A DNA stretch of 64,000 nt from Paenibacillus humicola (GCF_028826105.1 NZ_JAQGPL010000001.1:621501-685500), one strand, 5' to 3'. Positions 15,797 to 26,937 are shown, counted from the first letter of the stretch. Made by a program: numbers and translations. The notes: generated from the sequence alone by a model not told the origin.

Positions 15797-16585
15797 TCAA
15801 TCGCGGCCGGTCCGCTCCGCGGTCAGTTCGGACGGAAGGCGGCCGATCACGCGTTTGAACACGCGGTTGAAATAGGACGGATCGCTGTAGCCGAGATGCC
15901 CCGCGATCTCCTGCACCGTCAGCTGCGAATGGCGCAGCATATAATCCGCCGTCTTCGCCCGCTTCAGGTGGACGTATTCGCTGATCGTCATGCCCGTGAC
16001 GCTGCGGAACAGCGACGCGGCATAATTCGGGCTGACGCCGATGCAGGCGCCGAGCTCGTGCTTCGTCACTTTATTGCGGTAGTGGTCCTCGATATAGCGT
16101 TTCATCCGCTCGATATGGCGAATGGCCGACGGCGCCCGGCCGCCCTCGTCGATTTCACGGCTCACCGTGACGATCAGCTCGGTCAGCAGAGCGGAGCACA
16201 TGACGGAGAAATACCGGTCGCGCTCGGTCCACTGCCCGGTGAGCAGCAGCAGCTTGTCCAGGAGCAGCTCCGGCATATGAGTCGCCCAGTGCAGCGGATC
16301 GGAGCGGGCGAGCAGCGGCAGCTGCCGGTTCGTCTCCGCCGAGGAGGGGCTGAACCGGACCGTCAGGCTTTCGCGAATGCCGCCTTGACCGCGCACCTCC
16401 GCCGCCGGAACGCCGGCGGGGATGAGCAGCAGCTCGTTTTTGCGGCAGACGGCCGGCTTGCCCCGGAATTCGAAGGCGCAGCTGCCGAAACGGACCCAGA
16501 CCAGCGTGTAGCAGTCGGAGCCGATCGTCTTCCGTTCCTGAGCCGGATAGCCGCGCTCTTCTCGAATGTCGAAAATATTGAACAT
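15797..16585 (-). CDS. AraC-family transcriptional regulator
   Basis: A ~262-aa regulator. The N-terminal ~150 residues form a cupin-like sensor (YTLVWVRFGSCAFEFRG, LLLIPAGVPAAEV). The C-terminal ~100 residues carry two helix-turn-helix motifs (VTKHELGACIGVSPNYAASL and VQEIAGHLGYSDPSYFNRVF) with the usual family ending. ATG 16585 follows GGAG at eight bases; the preceding TTG is less likely. It is divergent from the pyruvate kinase-like gene. The 23-bp inverted repeat between them is a natural candidate operator. The effector is probably a small sugar or acid, but nothing in the sequence fixes it. Confidence 0.88.
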   Translation of the reverse strand: MFNIFDIREERGYPAQERKTIGSDCYTLVWVRFGSCAFEFRGKPAVCRKNELLLIPAGVPAAEVRGQGGIRESLTVRFSPSSAETNRQLPLLARSDPLHWATHMPELLLDKLLLLTGQWTERDRYFSVMCSALLTELIVTVSREIDEGGRAPSAIRHIERMKRYIEDHYRNKVTKHELGACIGVSPNYAASLFRSVTGMTISEYVHLKRAKTADYMLRHSQLTVQEIAGHLGYSDPSYFNRVFKRVIGRLPSELTAERTGRD

Positions 16586-16610
16586 CAACGCCGCTCCGTT
16601 CGAATCGTAC

Positions 16611-16633
16611 TATACTACAATCAATGTACTATA
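16611..16633. promoter_or_regulatory. Inverted repeat between divergent araC-type and pyruvate kinase-like genes
   Basis: TATACTACA (16611-16619) and TGTACTATA (16625-16633) form a 9-5-9 inverted repeat with one mismatch. The minus-strand reading contains TATAGT elements that could serve as a -10. It may be the binding site of the adjacent AraC-type regulator. Confidence 0.4.
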
Positions 16634-16691
16634 GTTCATCGCTTAGCCGCAACGGTTCTTTTACAATAAGACGTAAGGGAGCGTGAACGAC

Positions 16692-17753
16692 TTGAAAACG
16701 ACGAAAATCGTATGTACGATGGGACCGGCCTGCCTGTCCGCCGATATTTTGACGCAGATGATCCAGTCCGGCATGAATATCGCGAGGCTCAACCTGGCGC
16801 ACGGCGAGCTGGACGATCACCGCTCGCGGATCGAGCTGGTGCGCGAAACGGCCGCCCGCCTGAATACTTCGGTCGGCGTGATGCTCGATATCAAAGGGCC
16901 CGAAATTCGCACGGGGCTGCTTCAGCAGCCGTCGTATACGCTGAAGAGCGGCGAATTTCTTACGCTGACGACCGAGCAGATCGCGGGCACGGAGAAGCGG
17001 ATCTCCGTCTCCTACGATTTGGCGCAGGACGTGACGCCCGGCTCGCGCATTATGATCGACGACGGCCTGATCGAGCTGGAGGTGCGGCGCATCGAAGGCG
17101 CGGACGTCGTCTGCCTGATCAAGAACGGCGGGGTCATCAAATCGCGCAAGGGCGTCAATTTGCCGGGCGTGCGCACGAGCCTGCCGGGCGTGACGGAACG
17201 CGACAGGCTGCACATACAGTTCGGCATCGAGTACGGCGTTGACATGATCGCCATGTCGTTCGTGCGCCGCGCCGAGGACGTGCTGGAAGTCAAGCGGATG
17301 CTCGCGGAGAAGGGCGCCGGACATATCCAGGTCATTTCCAAAATCGAAAACCAGGAAGGGCTCGACGAGCTGGAGGCGATTATCGAGGCGTCCGACGGCA
17401 TTATGGTGGCGCGCGGCGATCTGGGCGTGGAAATTCCGGTCGAGGACGTGCCGTTTGCGCAGAAGCGGATGATTACGGCGTGCAACCGCGCCGGCAAATT
17501 CGTCATTACGGCGACGCAGATGCTCGAGTCGATGCAGGCGAATCCGCGCCCGACCCGCGCCGAGGCGTGCGACGTAGCGAACGCCGTTTGGGACGGCACG
17601 GACGCAGTGATGCTGTCCGGCGAAACGGCCTCGGGCGGCTTTCCCGTCGAGGCGGTGCGCACGATGGCGGCGATCGCCCGCAAGGCGGAGCAGTCGGCTG
17701 CGGCGGTGGCCGAATGCCACGACGCCGTGAAGAAAGATTTGATCGGAGCGTAG
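16692..17753 (+). CDS. Pyruvate kinase-like protein lacking the C-terminal domain
   Basis: A 353-aa protein with the A (TIM barrel) and B domains of pyruvate kinase, which converts phosphoenolpyruvate and ADP to pyruvate and ATP. Seen are [11 protein letters not shown] at the start, the catalytic Lys in [15 protein letters not shown], metal ligands in [12 protein letters not shown], and [20 protein letters not shown]. The protein stops after the barrel, so the ~120-aa allosteric C-domain found in usual 470-585-aa enzymes is missing. Two otherwise very conserved active-site spots differ: NLAHG instead of NFSHG, and [11 protein letters not shown] instead of [18 protein letters not shown] is ten bases from TTG 16692, which gives the family-typical start; GTG 16683 is too close. 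It may be an accessory or altered enzyme. Confidence 0.88.
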   Translation: MKTTKIVCTMGPACLSADILTQMIQSGMNIARLNLAHGELDDHRSRIELVRETAARLNTSVGVMLDIKGPEIRTGLLQQPSYTLKSGEFLTLTTEQIAGTEKRISVSYDLAQDVTPGSRIMIDDGLIELEVRRIEGADVVCLIKNGGVIKSRKGVNLPGVRTSLPGVTERDRLHIQFGIEYGVDMIAMSFVRRAEDVLEVKRMLAEKGAGHIQVISKIENQEGLDELEAIIEASDGIMVARGDLGVEIPVEDVPFAQKRMITACNRAGKFVITATQMLESMQANPRPTRAEACDVANAVWDGTDAVMLSGETASGGFPVEAVRTMAAIARKAEQSAAAVAECHDAVKKDLIGA

Positions 17754-17842
17754 CCGATCGTTTAAAGTTAATAGAAGCGGCAGGGAGCCGGCTCCTTGAG
17801 CGGCGGCACCTGCGATCTATTACACGTTAGGCGGGAAGCGGT

Positions 17843-19789
<1,947 letters not shown>

Positions 19790-19869
19790 GACAATCTCAG
19801 AGGAACTGGTATGTGACCGTATATTCGTTGTCTGTGAAGAAAAGTCCACAGCAGGCAAAATGGGGATGA

Positions 19870-20019
19870 ACCATAATCGGAGACCGGAGCATCATCTTGA
19901 CCCAGCACTGCGAGATCGCGGCCGCCATCCGCAGGAAGGACCCCGACGCGGCGGAGAATACCATGTACGAGCACCCCAATCTGACGGTGGACGATGTGGT
20001 TGTATTACAGCAAAAATGA
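19870..20019 (+). pseudogene. Remnant of a GntR-family (FCD-domain) regulator C-terminus
   Basis: One frame from 19870 to the stop at 20017-20019 reads like the last helices of an FCD domain: IILTQHCEIAAAIRRKDPDA then AENTMYEHPNLTVDD. This is the usual 'QH.EI..AI..RDP..AE..M..H' end of FadR/GntR regulators. A stop codon lies directly upstream (19867-19869) and no DNA-binding domain precedes it, so only ~49 codons survive. It probably marks a deleted regulator gene. The rest of 19790-20190 is AT-richer and shows no supported gene. Confidence 0.45.
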
Positions 20020-20190
20020 ACGCAGTATTTAAAGTAAAAAACAAGTCATATCAAGTATTCCTTTATTTTATGGATAGGTTGATATTATGCAAAAACATGA
20101 ATTTATACGCCGCAAAGAAAGCCGCCGTCGGTCGTGGAAGGATCAAGGCCCGCACGGGCCGGTTCGTCCGGCGGATCGGTCTCATGCGGG

Positions 20191-21408
20191 TCATTCTTTC
20201 GTCCAGGGAGAGTAGAGCATCCGCCCCCTTCTGCGGATTTTGACATCGATTTGAATATCCAGCCGGGCTTGCGGGAGCAGCTCCTGATCCCAGCGATCCC
20301 GCAGCTTGGTCCAGAGCCGGTAATGGTCGTCCTCCAGCCGGTTGCCGAAGCCGAAGACGTCGGTGCGGTAGGTTTTGGCGGCTTTATTGAACGCTGCCAT
20401 AATTTCGGCATGGACGGTATCGGCAAACCGGTGCTCCAAATCCCGAATATACTTGTCGTCTATAAACGCCGTTTGATTGCTCCCGTCGGCGATATTGACG
20501 TTCGTCTTGATGTGAATGCGGATAACCGGACGCTTGTCGTCGTAGTCCACCGTGTATTTCGCGCTCGGCTTCCCCGATACTTCCAGCGTAATCCGGCAGT
20601 CGGCAGCCTCTTCCCGGCACGGCACGCGCACGGTCGCGCTCTTTACTTTATTGATCACCCAGAGAAGTCCGCGGGTTTCCGTTTTATTCATCGTTCCGAT
20701 CATTCGCGTCCCTTTGAATACGGCGGTCCCTTCGACCAGAAACAGATTCGACTGCTGACTGTCTCCGCCTTGATAAGGCGCAATGCCCACGATATTGCGG
20801 TCGTATTCCGACTGTTCGTATCGTTTGACCACCGGGGCGAAAGGCTGCCACCCCTCGGGGTTCGTAAGGCTTCGGGCAAACTCGTTGAAACGGACCGAAG
20901 GCGCAAACGAGTTGATATTCGCATTTTCCAGCTGATTGCTGAGCAGATTGGCGGGGATGGACGTAATATCCGGTTCCGACTCCAGCAAATCCTTCGCCCT
21001 CCCTTTGACGATAGCCACATAAGCGGTATTCCGCATTTCGGGATCGGACAGGAAGAAATCCAGGTACGAGTCCACCCCTTTTCGGGCCGCATCCTCCGAG
21101 ATGACGAGCACCTTCAGGTGCGACCAGAATACTTTGACACCCATAATTTCCACATAGCTGCGCACCGCTTCGAACGCCGTCTTGCCGGAGGTGCTGAGGC
21201 TTTTAATGGTGTCTTCGGTCGCTTGGGATTGGGGCTTGATAGCTTCCAGGACGGGCGACTGTATCGTCAGCGCGACTTCCCCCCGCTCGTTCAGGTCGAT
21301 GCCGACCGCCATGGCGTAATCCGTATTGTTCGATTCCCGCATGTTCCAGCAGCCTCCCAGGAGCAGCGTCACGGCGGCAATGACGGTCAGTCGGACGGCA
21401 TTTCTCAT
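20191..21408 (-). CDS. Germinant receptor lipoprotein, GerAC-type C subunit (operon 2)
   Basis: A 405-aa Ger(x)C lipoprotein. The start MRNAVRLTVIAAVTLLLGGC gives a clean signal sequence and lipobox (LLGGC) followed by WNMRESNNTDYAMAVGIDLN. The end region carries TDVFGFGNRLEDDHYRLW, the conserved GerC segment. The ATG (21406-21408) overlaps the TGA of the B subunit gene in CGATGA, so translation is coupled. The frame is open further upstream but those residues lie inside the B gene. It is the last gene of operon 2, and no convincing terminator was seen after it. Confidence 0.92.
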   Translation of the reverse strand: MRNAVRLTVIAAVTLLLGGCWNMRESNNTDYAMAVGIDLNERGEVALTIQSPVLEAIKPQSQATEDTIKSLSTSGKTAFEAVRSYVEIMGVKVFWSHLKVLVISEDAARKGVDSYLDFFLSDPEMRNTAYVAIVKGRAKDLLESEPDITSIPANLLSNQLENANINSFAPSVRFNEFARSLTNPEGWQPFAPVVKRYEQSEYDRNIVGIAPYQGGDSQQSNLFLVEGTAVFKGTRMIGTMNKTETRGLLWVINKVKSATVRVPCREEAADCRITLEVSGKPSAKYTVDYDDKRPVIRIHIKTNVNIADGSNQTAFIDDKYIRDLEHRFADTVHAEIMAAFNKAAKTYRTDVFGFGNRLEDDHYRLWTKLRDRWDQELLPQARLDIQIDVKIRRRGRMLYSPWTKE

Positions 21409-22502
21409 CGGGCGATCGACCTTTTCCGAATCAGACTCATTGCGAACAGACAGCAAAGCATGAATACCGCATAGAGCGGGTACGTCAACGCTTTGAACGA
21501 TTCCAGGTTAATGATCGATTCGAGCAAATTTTGCGGGATGGTCGTCAGAAAATAGATCACGATGCACAAGGGCATCCGAAGCGGCCGGTAATCGCTTAGC
21601 GCAAACCACGATCTCCAGCCGTCGCAGCAGGCATGCAGCACCAGCGATCCCTTCGACAAAATGATCAGCATCCAGACGATTAAAGAAAAAATCTCCAGGT
21701 GCTCGATGGAATCGAAAAACGTGATGTCGCGAATCACTTCGATGACCGGAAATACCATCCGTTTCACATAGGCCGGGCTCATGGCGGCGATGCAGATCAT
21801 GAACGTGGCCATAAACAGCAGTCCAGTCCAGGCGTTGACGAACAGCAGCGATCTCGAGATATGCTTGCGATCCGCCAGATGACGCCAAAAAAGCAGCAGG
21901 ATGCCCGCTTCCGCGTAGCCGCTGAACACGAACAGGGCGCCCTTCATCAAACCGGCCGCGTCCGTATCGAAAAAGGGACTCATCCGCGTAAATTCGGCGT
22001 TCGACACCGCCAGCGAGTAGAGAAAAGCGATCATGACAACGACCAGCGGCATGATGATCTGGCTCCAGCGGGCCACCGCCCCGATGCCGCCGCCGACCAT
22101 GGCATATTCCAGCGCGAGAACCATGATGAGAATGATTTCCCGCGGCGTTTCGGGAAGAATCAACAGCGTGAACAGCTCCGCTACAATCCGGTTGACGAGA
22201 GCGACGAACAGGAGGAGGGGGAGCAGCACGAATACGAGCGCGAACAGCCGGCCTGCAAGCGAACCCAATTGATGCCGGATATACCCGACCAGATCGCAGC
22301 GGGTATGCTCCATCCGGCGGATAACCGCCAGCAGCAGCAGGCTGTACAAAGAAAAGCACGCCATTGCCAGCAGGATGCACAGCCACCCCGTATGATTGGC
22401 CACTCGGGCGAGCGCTCTCGGCTCGCTGAAGAAAATGGTCGCGAAAATATTGAAGGTCAGCAGGATGATCAGCTGTTTATTCGTTACCGTTTCACTGCCC
22501 AT
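21405..22502 (-). CDS. Spore germination permease, GerAB-type B subunit (operon 2)
   Basis: A 365-aa membrane protein with about ten helices of the endospore germination permease family. It opens MGSETVTNKQLIILLTFNIF and includes RIVAELFTLLILPETP and FSGYAEAGILLLF, typical of the helix 4-6 region. Compared with the operon 1 B subunit the sequence is clearly divergent, so the two receptors probably recognise different germinants. GAGGGAG lies seven bases upstream of the ATG. It starts 22 bp after the A subunit stop. Confidence 0.92.
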   Translation of the reverse strand: MGSETVTNKQLIILLTFNIFATIFFSEPRALARVANHTGWLCILLAMACFSLYSLLLLAVIRRMEHTRCDLVGYIRHQLGSLAGRLFALVFVLLPLLLFVALVNRIVAELFTLLILPETPREIILIMVLALEYAMVGGGIGAVARWSQIIMPLVVVMIAFLYSLAVSNAEFTRMSPFFDTDAAGLMKGALFVFSGYAEAGILLLFWRHLADRKHISRSLLFVNAWTGLLFMATFMICIAAMSPAYVKRMVFPVIEVIRDITFFDSIEHLEIFSLIVWMLIILSKGSLVLHACCDGWRSWFALSDYRPLRMPLCIVIYFLTTIPQNLLESIINLESFKALTYPLYAVFMLCCLFAMSLIRKRSIAR

Positions 22503-22524
22503 GAATGAAGCTCCCTCCTGAAGG

Positions 22525-24003
22525 TCAAGGTCTTCGCGCCCGCCGGGTCCGGTTGATCGGCCTTAAAAATCCCGGCCGCTTCATCTGCAGAACGCTCGGC
22601 CGCTTCAGCAGCAGCGAATCGTCGACCTGACTCAGCTTGTCCGGGGTAAGCGAGGCCATATAATCGACGCCGAACGAACGGAGCCTGACCAAATGAATCA
22701 AAATCAGCGAGAGGCCGAACAGGATTCCGAACAGCCCCATCGTTCCGGCCAGAATCATCATCGGGAAGCGCAGCAGGCGAATGGCCAGCGACGTGTTGTA
22801 GCTCGGAATGATGAACGAGCCGATGGCCGTGATCGACACGATAACGGTCAGTACAGGTCCGATAATATTGGCCTGGACCGCGGCCTGCCCGATGACCAGC
22901 GCGCCGACGATGCCGATCGTCTGGCCGAACGAGCCGGGCATGCGGATGCTGGCCTCGCGCAGCAGCTCGAACGTGATTTCCATCAGCAGCGCCTCGAGCA
23001 GCGTCGGAAACGGGATGCCGGTCCGGTTCGCGGCGATCATAATCATGAGCTCCGTCGGGATCATCTCCTGGTGAAAGGAAGAGACGGCGATATAAAGGGA
23101 GGGCATGAGAAGTGCGATCGTCAGCGCCAGCATCCGGATCCACCGGGTGAACGCGGCGGAATAAAATTTCGTATAGTAATCCTCGCTTGTAATCATCATC
23201 TCCGAGAACGTAACCGGCATGTAAATGGCGAACGGCGTTCCGTCCACGAGAACCGCCACCCGTCCTTCCAATACCGCGGAAGCGGCCCGGTCCACCCGTT
23301 CGGTATAGGCGATTTGCGGAAAAGGCGACCATATCTGGTCCTCCAAATGCTCGGCCAGCTCGCTGCTGTCGAGCAGCATATCGCCGTCGAACGTGCCGAG
23401 CCGCCGTTTCACCTCCTCGACGATGCCCGGATTGGCGACATCCTCTAAATACACGATCGAGATATCCGTCTTGCTGCGAGTCCCGACCTGCTGCAGGGAA
23501 ACGACCATCGCGGGGTCCTTGATCCGTCTCCGCAGCAAAGCGGTATTCACGCGCAGCACTTCGACGAACGAATCCTGCGGGCCGACGATGCTTTTCTCCG
23601 AGGAGGGGCTGCCGACCGACCGGTGCTCCCACCCTTCGGTCGAAACGATGATACATTCGACAGCCCCGTCGACGAGCACAATCGTGCTCGAATAGATCAG
23701 GGATTCGATCGTTTTTGCGAGCGACCTTTCCCGCCGGAGCCCGCCGGCGGCGATATGCGCGCAGATCCCGTCCAGTCCGTGCTCATTTGTAGGCAGCGCG
23801 ATGAGCGGAAGCAGAATATGCTGCTGTACGAGGTCCCGATCGGCAAGCCCGTCCATATAGACGACGGCGGTCCGGCTGCGGCCGGTCCCGCCCGGAAGCT
23901 CGCGGACGATCAGCTCGTTCGTCCCGTGGAGGGCGAGCCGGATCGCCCGGACATTATCGTCGAGGCCGGGGAGCAGCGGACGTTCGGTTCCGTTATGCGT
24001 CAC
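22525..24003 (-). CDS. Spore germination protein, GerAA-type A subunit (operon 2)
   Basis: A ~492-aa A subunit. The soluble N-terminal region ends near WSPFPQIAYTERVDRAASAV and is followed by LVDGTPFAIYMPVTFSEMM. The membrane part contains PTELMIMIAANRTGIPFPTL, ELLREASIRMPGSFGQTIGI and ITAIGSFIIPSYN. The frame is open to 24051, but GTG 24003 has GGGAGG nine bases upstream, and its GTGA overlaps the stop of the preceding small gene. I therefore take GTG as the start. The C-terminal tail is basic (NRTRRARRP). It is shorter than the operon 1 A subunit (~492 against 559 aa), chiefly at the N-terminus and tail. Confidence 0.92.
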   Translation of the reverse strand: MTHNGTERPLLPGLDDNVRAIRLALHGTNELIVRELPGGTGRSRTAVVYMDGLADRDLVQQHILLPLIALPTNEHGLDGICAHIAAGGLRRERSLAKTIESLIYSSTIVLVDGAVECIIVSTEGWEHRSVGSPSSEKSIVGPQDSFVEVLRVNTALLRRRIKDPAMVVSLQQVGTRSKTDISIVYLEDVANPGIVEEVKRRLGTFDGDMLLDSSELAEHLEDQIWSPFPQIAYTERVDRAASAVLEGRVAVLVDGTPFAIYMPVTFSEMMITSEDYYTKFYSAAFTRWIRMLALTIALLMPSLYIAVSSFHQEMIPTELMIMIAANRTGIPFPTLLEALLMEITFELLREASIRMPGSFGQTIGIVGALVIGQAAVQANIIGPVLTVIVSITAIGSFIIPSYNTSLAIRLLRFPMMILAGTMGLFGILFGLSLILIHLVRLRSFGVDYMASLTPDKLSQVDDSLLLKRPSVLQMKRPGFLRPINRTRRARRP

Positions 24004-24215
24004 AGTGCGAACCCTCCCATTCGAATGACGGTAAGCATGAAATGGTGCCATTTGTCGGCCAGAAGGGGATAAAGCCCAAGCGCGAATAGCACCGCCATGG
24101 CCAATGCAAGCCCGCTCAGCAGCAAAAACGCGATCCGCACCTTCCCGATCATCGGGCGGGGCCGGGCCGCATGCAAAAGAGCGAAGACGATGATAAGCGA
24201 GTAGATTCCGTGCAT
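24000..24215 (-). CDS. Small two-helix membrane protein of germination operon 2
   Basis: A 71-aa protein beginning MHGIYSLIIVFALLHAARPR with two hydrophobic segments (about residues 3-15 and 26-47). GAGGGAAC lies in good position before ATG 24215; the frame is open to 24263 but without a ribosome binding site there. Its stop overlaps the A subunit start by 4 bp, so it is the first gene of operon 2. It is not obviously homologous to the 69-aa protein at the end of operon 1, but size and topology are alike. It could be a receptor-associated small subunit (inference). Confidence 0.68.
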   Translation of the reverse strand: MHGIYSLIIVFALLHAARPRPMIGKVRIAFLLLSGLALAMAVLFALGLYPLLADKWHHFMLTVIRMGGFAL

Positions 24216-24350
24216 ATTGTTCCCTCGGGGTAAGACTTGGTTATAATTTGTCCGAATATCCAAAAAATAAGCAAAATGAGTTCATATTGGCGGTTCGCGG
24301 CCGATTACTCGGGGAATGTTAAAGTTACAAAATGCGAGGAGGCGATGAGG

Positions 24351-24830
24351 ATGATGCTGGAGAGGACGATACTGGCGGCGGTTTGGGCGGTTTGCCTGAC
24401 GTCGCTGGCGCTGCTTGTTCCGCGCCGGCGCCGGCGGGAGGCGGTGCTGCTGTTCCTGTTCGCGCAAATCATTGTCCGGGCGTCGAGTATGATGCTGGTC
24501 GATCTCGGGCTTATTTCGAATCCGATTCGCGAATTTCCGCGCGCCACGGGAGCGAATTTTTCGCTCGACTATATCTTGTATCCCACTTTGATCGTCTTTT
24601 TCTGCTTTACGTATCCGCAGCTCCGTTGGAAGCTCGCGGGACATCATGCCGTTTTTCTGGCAGCGGTTGCCATTTACCTCGTTCTGATCGATCTTTATAC
24701 CGGACTGCTCAAGCTTCATTGCGGCGTATGGCTGCCCCTTGCTTTGTTTTACATCGGAGCTCAGGGCACGTACCGGTATGGCCGCTGGTTCTTTCGCCAA
24801 AAATCCGCTGCGGGAGCTCAGCCGTTATGA
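24351..24830 (+). CDS. CBO0543-like membrane protein (first of a tandem pair)
   Basis: A ~159-aa protein with about five predicted membrane helices and a basic cytoplasmic patch after helix 1 (LLVPRRRRREAVLLFLFAQI). This is the layout of the CBO0543 family of uncharacterised Firmicute membrane proteins. GAGGAGG is eight bases from the ATG pair at 24351/24354; the earlier ATG at 24345 is too close. Its stop overlaps the start of the second copy in TTATGATG, so the two are translationally coupled. It is divergent from germination operon 2. The function is unknown. Confidence 0.75.
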   Translation: MMLERTILAAVWAVCLTSLALLVPRRRRREAVLLFLFAQIIVRASSMMLVDLGLISNPIREFPRATGANFSLDYILYPTLIVFFCFTYPQLRWKLAGHHAVFLAAVAIYLVLIDLYTGLLKLHCGVWLPLALFYIGAQGTYRYGRWFFRQKSAAGAQPL

Positions 24831-25330
24831 TGATCCCGCTCACTTCCGATGAGATCATCCTGATCGCGATCAACGCGGCGGGCATCAGCTCCATTCTGCT
24901 CGTTCCGAAGCGGCGCAGGCGCGAGGCGCATGCCGTTTATTTGTTCCAGCAGCTCATTACATGGCCGCTCGGCCTGCTGCCGGTCGAGCTCGGCCTGCTC
25001 GAATACCCGGTTCACGAGCTGGGCAGGGCGAACGAAACGAGCATCACGTTCGAATTTTTTATTTATCCGACCGTCGCCGCTTATTTCTGGCTCTATTATC
25101 CCCGCGGCCGTACCGTCCCGGTCAGGCTGCTTTATTATGCCGCATTTGCGGGAGGCATCACGATTCCGGAGCTGCTGTTTGAGCATTATACGAAGCTGAT
25201 CCGCTATACCGGCTGGCATTGGTACTATACGACACTCAGCATTTCCGCGACCTTGTGGCTGTCCCGGCGGCTCGGGCTTTGGTTTTTTGCCGGGCAGGTC
25301 GCCGGCTTTTCGAAGCGCGGGCGGTTGTGA
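24827..25330 (+). CDS. CBO0543-like membrane protein (second of a tandem pair)
   Basis: A 167-aa paralogue of the preceding gene, aligning along its length: LLVPKRRRREAHAVYLFQQL against LLVPRRRRREAVLLFLFAQI, and TFEFFIYPTVAAYFWLYYPR against FSLDYILYPTLIVFFCFTYP. About five membrane helices are predicted. Its ATG overlaps the stop of copy one by 4 bp. A duplication followed by divergence is the simplest explanation. Copies of this family often occur in small clusters in spore formers. No function is known. The 3' end is followed by a bidirectional terminator shared with dps. Confidence 0.75.
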   Translation: MMIPLTSDEIILIAINAAGISSILLVPKRRRREAHAVYLFQQLITWPLGLLPVELGLLEYPVHELGRANETSITFEFFIYPTVAAYFWLYYPRGRTVPVRLLYYAAFAGGITIPELLFEHYTKLIRYTGWHWYYTTLSISATLWLSRRLGLWFFAGQVAGFSKRGRL

Positions 25331-25374
25331 TAAGATTGCCGGGTCCACCCGGCGGTCCCTTCTTCTTCATTATA

Positions 25375-25423
25375 AAGGGGGATGCCGACAAGCCGCGGTA
25401 TACGGCTTGACGGCATCCCCCTT
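25375..25423. terminator. Bidirectional terminator between CBO0543-like gene and dps
   Basis: AAGGGGGATGCCG (25375-25387) and CGGCATCCCCCTT (25411-25423) are perfect 13-bp arms, with a second stem CAAGCCG/CGGCTTG inside. It serves converging transcripts. Confidence 0.75.
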
Positions 25424-25438
25424 GCATCATTTTCGGGC

Positions 25439-25876
25439 TTAACGTCCGTTAAACGCCTTCAGCATCCACACATGCTTCTCAAGCGAGGCGTGAATGGAGA
25501 GCAGCAGGTCGGCGGTCGTTTCGTCGCCGGATTTCTCGGCTTCATTCATGCCTTCCTTCAACTCGCCGATGACGACGGAGAAGTCGGCAATGAGCGAATC
25601 GACCATTTCCTCGGCGGATTCCTTGCCGCTCGCTTCCTTGATGCTGGAAAGCTTCAGCTGCTCGCTCATCGTGGCGACCGGCTTGCCTTCCAGCGCGAGC
25701 AGGCGCTCGGCTATATTGTCGACGTGCAGCGCGGCTTCCTCGTACAGCTCCTGGAATTTCACATGCAGCGTAAAAAATTGACTGCCCTTCACATACCAGT
25801 GGTAGTTGTGCAGCTTCACGTACAGGACGCTCCAGCTAGATACTTGTTGGTTCAGCAGATCGTTTAATTTGCTCAT
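25439..25876 (-). CDS. dps: Dps family ferritin-like DNA-protecting protein
   Basis: A 145-aa Dps/MrgA-type mini-ferritin. Twelve copies form a shell that oxidises Fe(II) with hydrogen peroxide and stores it, protecting DNA. The inter-subunit ferroxidase ligands are recognisable: His in [20 protein letters not shown] and Asp/Glu in [17 protein letters not shown]. The length is slightly short of the usual 145-165 but complete. AAAGGAGCGG precedes the ATG. It lies 47 bp downstream of trxB on the same strand, so it can be cotranscribed from the trxB promoter with its PerR-like box. dps/mrgA is a classical PerR target. Confidence 0.9.
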   Translation of the reverse strand: MSKLNDLLNQQVSSWSVLYVKLHNYHWYVKGSQFFTLHVKFQELYEEAALHVDNIAERLLALEGKPVATMSEQLKLSSIKEASGKESAEEMVDSLIADFSVVIGELKEGMNEAEKSGDETTADLLLSIHASLEKHVWMLKAFNGR

Positions 25877-25923
25877 GTTCTCCGCTCCTTTGTCAAATGG
25901 TTTCGTTGCGCTCGCACCGTTTT

Positions 25924-26871
25924 TTAAACGGTTTGCGGCGCGGTGGACGAACCGGCCTCCTCCAAATAGCGCTCGCAGTCGAGCGCCGCCATGCAGCCGC
26001 TTCCCGCCGCGGTAACCGCCTGACGGTAACGGCGGTCCTGCACATCCCCGCAGGCGAAAACGCCGGGAATGTTCGTCTCCGTCGTGCCGGGCCGGACGAT
26101 GATGTACCCTTGTTCGTCCGTCTCGACCTGGCCGCCGAGGAACGAGGTGTTCGGCGTATGGCCGATCGCCACGAACACGCCTTCCGCGGCAATCAGCCGC
26201 TCTTCGCCGGTCTCGTTATCGCGGACGGCCAGTCCCTGCAGGCCCTGCCCGCCGGCTTTGACCTCAAGCGGGGTCGCATTCAGGCTCCAGCCGATTTTGC
26301 CGTTGGTCCGCGCCCGGTCCTGCATGATTTTCGAAGCGCGCAGCTCAGGACGGCGGTGGACGACCGTCACCTCGGTCGCGAACCGGGTCAGGAACGACGC
26401 TTCCTCCATGGCCGAGTCGCCGCCTCCGACGACGATCAGCTTTCTGCCGCGGAAAAAGAAACCGTCGCATGTCGCGCAGGTGCTGACGCCGCGGCCGACG
26501 TTGTCCCGCTCGCCCGGGATTCCCATATATTTTGCCGATGCGCCGGTCGAAATAATCATCGCTTCCGTCTCCAGCTCGGATCCGCTCTCCAGCGACAGCT
26601 TAAAGAGCCTTTGCGACAAATCGGCCGATTCTACCCAGCCGGTCCGGAAACGGGCGCCGAAGCGCTGCGCCTGCTTGCGCATATTGGACATCAGCTCCGA
26701 TCCGAGCACGCCGTCCGGGAAGCCGGGGAAGTTCTCGACCTCGGTCGTCGTCGTCAGCTGGCCGCCGGGCTGCGGACCTTCGAGCACGAGCGGGCTGAAC
26801 CCTGCGCGGGCGAGATAAATGGCGGCGGTCAGGCCGGAAGGGCCGGTTCCGACAATGATGATTTTTTCCAC
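25924..26871 (-). CDS. trxB: Thioredoxin-disulfide reductase
   Basis: A 315-aa FAD- and NADPH-dependent enzyme that reduces thioredoxin. The FAD-binding motif is [17 protein letters not shown] at the N-terminus, the redox-active CATC lies near residue 136 ([13 protein letters not shown]), NADPH binding is at [15 protein letters not shown], and the second FAD contact is [16 protein letters not shown]. The length is normal. Start GTG 26871 has AAAGGAG ten bases upstream. Because a genome may carry several TrxB-like proteins, this could be a paralogue rather than the essential copy. The promoter region carries a PerR-like operator, and dps follows in the probable operon. Confidence 0.9.
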   Translation of the reverse strand: MEKIIIVGTGPSGLTAAIYLARAGFSPLVLEGPQPGGQLTTTTEVENFPGFPDGVLGSELMSNMRKQAQRFGARFRTGWVESADLSQRLFKLSLESGSELETEAMIISTGASAKYMGIPGERDNVGRGVSTCATCDGFFFRGRKLIVVGGGDSAMEEASFLTRFATEVTVVHRRPELRASKIMQDRARTNGKIGWSLNATPLEVKAGGQGLQGLAVRDNETGEERLIAAEGVFVAIGHTPNTSFLGGQVETDEQGYIIVRPGTTETNIPGVFACGDVQDRRYRQAVTAAGSGCMAALDCERYLEEAGSSTAPQTV

Positions 26872-26937
26872 GTGGTGAGCTCTCCTTTCATTAACCTTCT
26901 GCGGCTGCCTTCAATCATAATTATAATAAATACTAAA

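Noticed and set aside
20087..20215. 43-codon plus-strand frame rich in Arg overlapping the end of the GerAC gene
   Set aside because: It has no convincing ribosome binding site, is overlapped by a well-supported minus-strand gene, and has a composition typical of antisense shadows.
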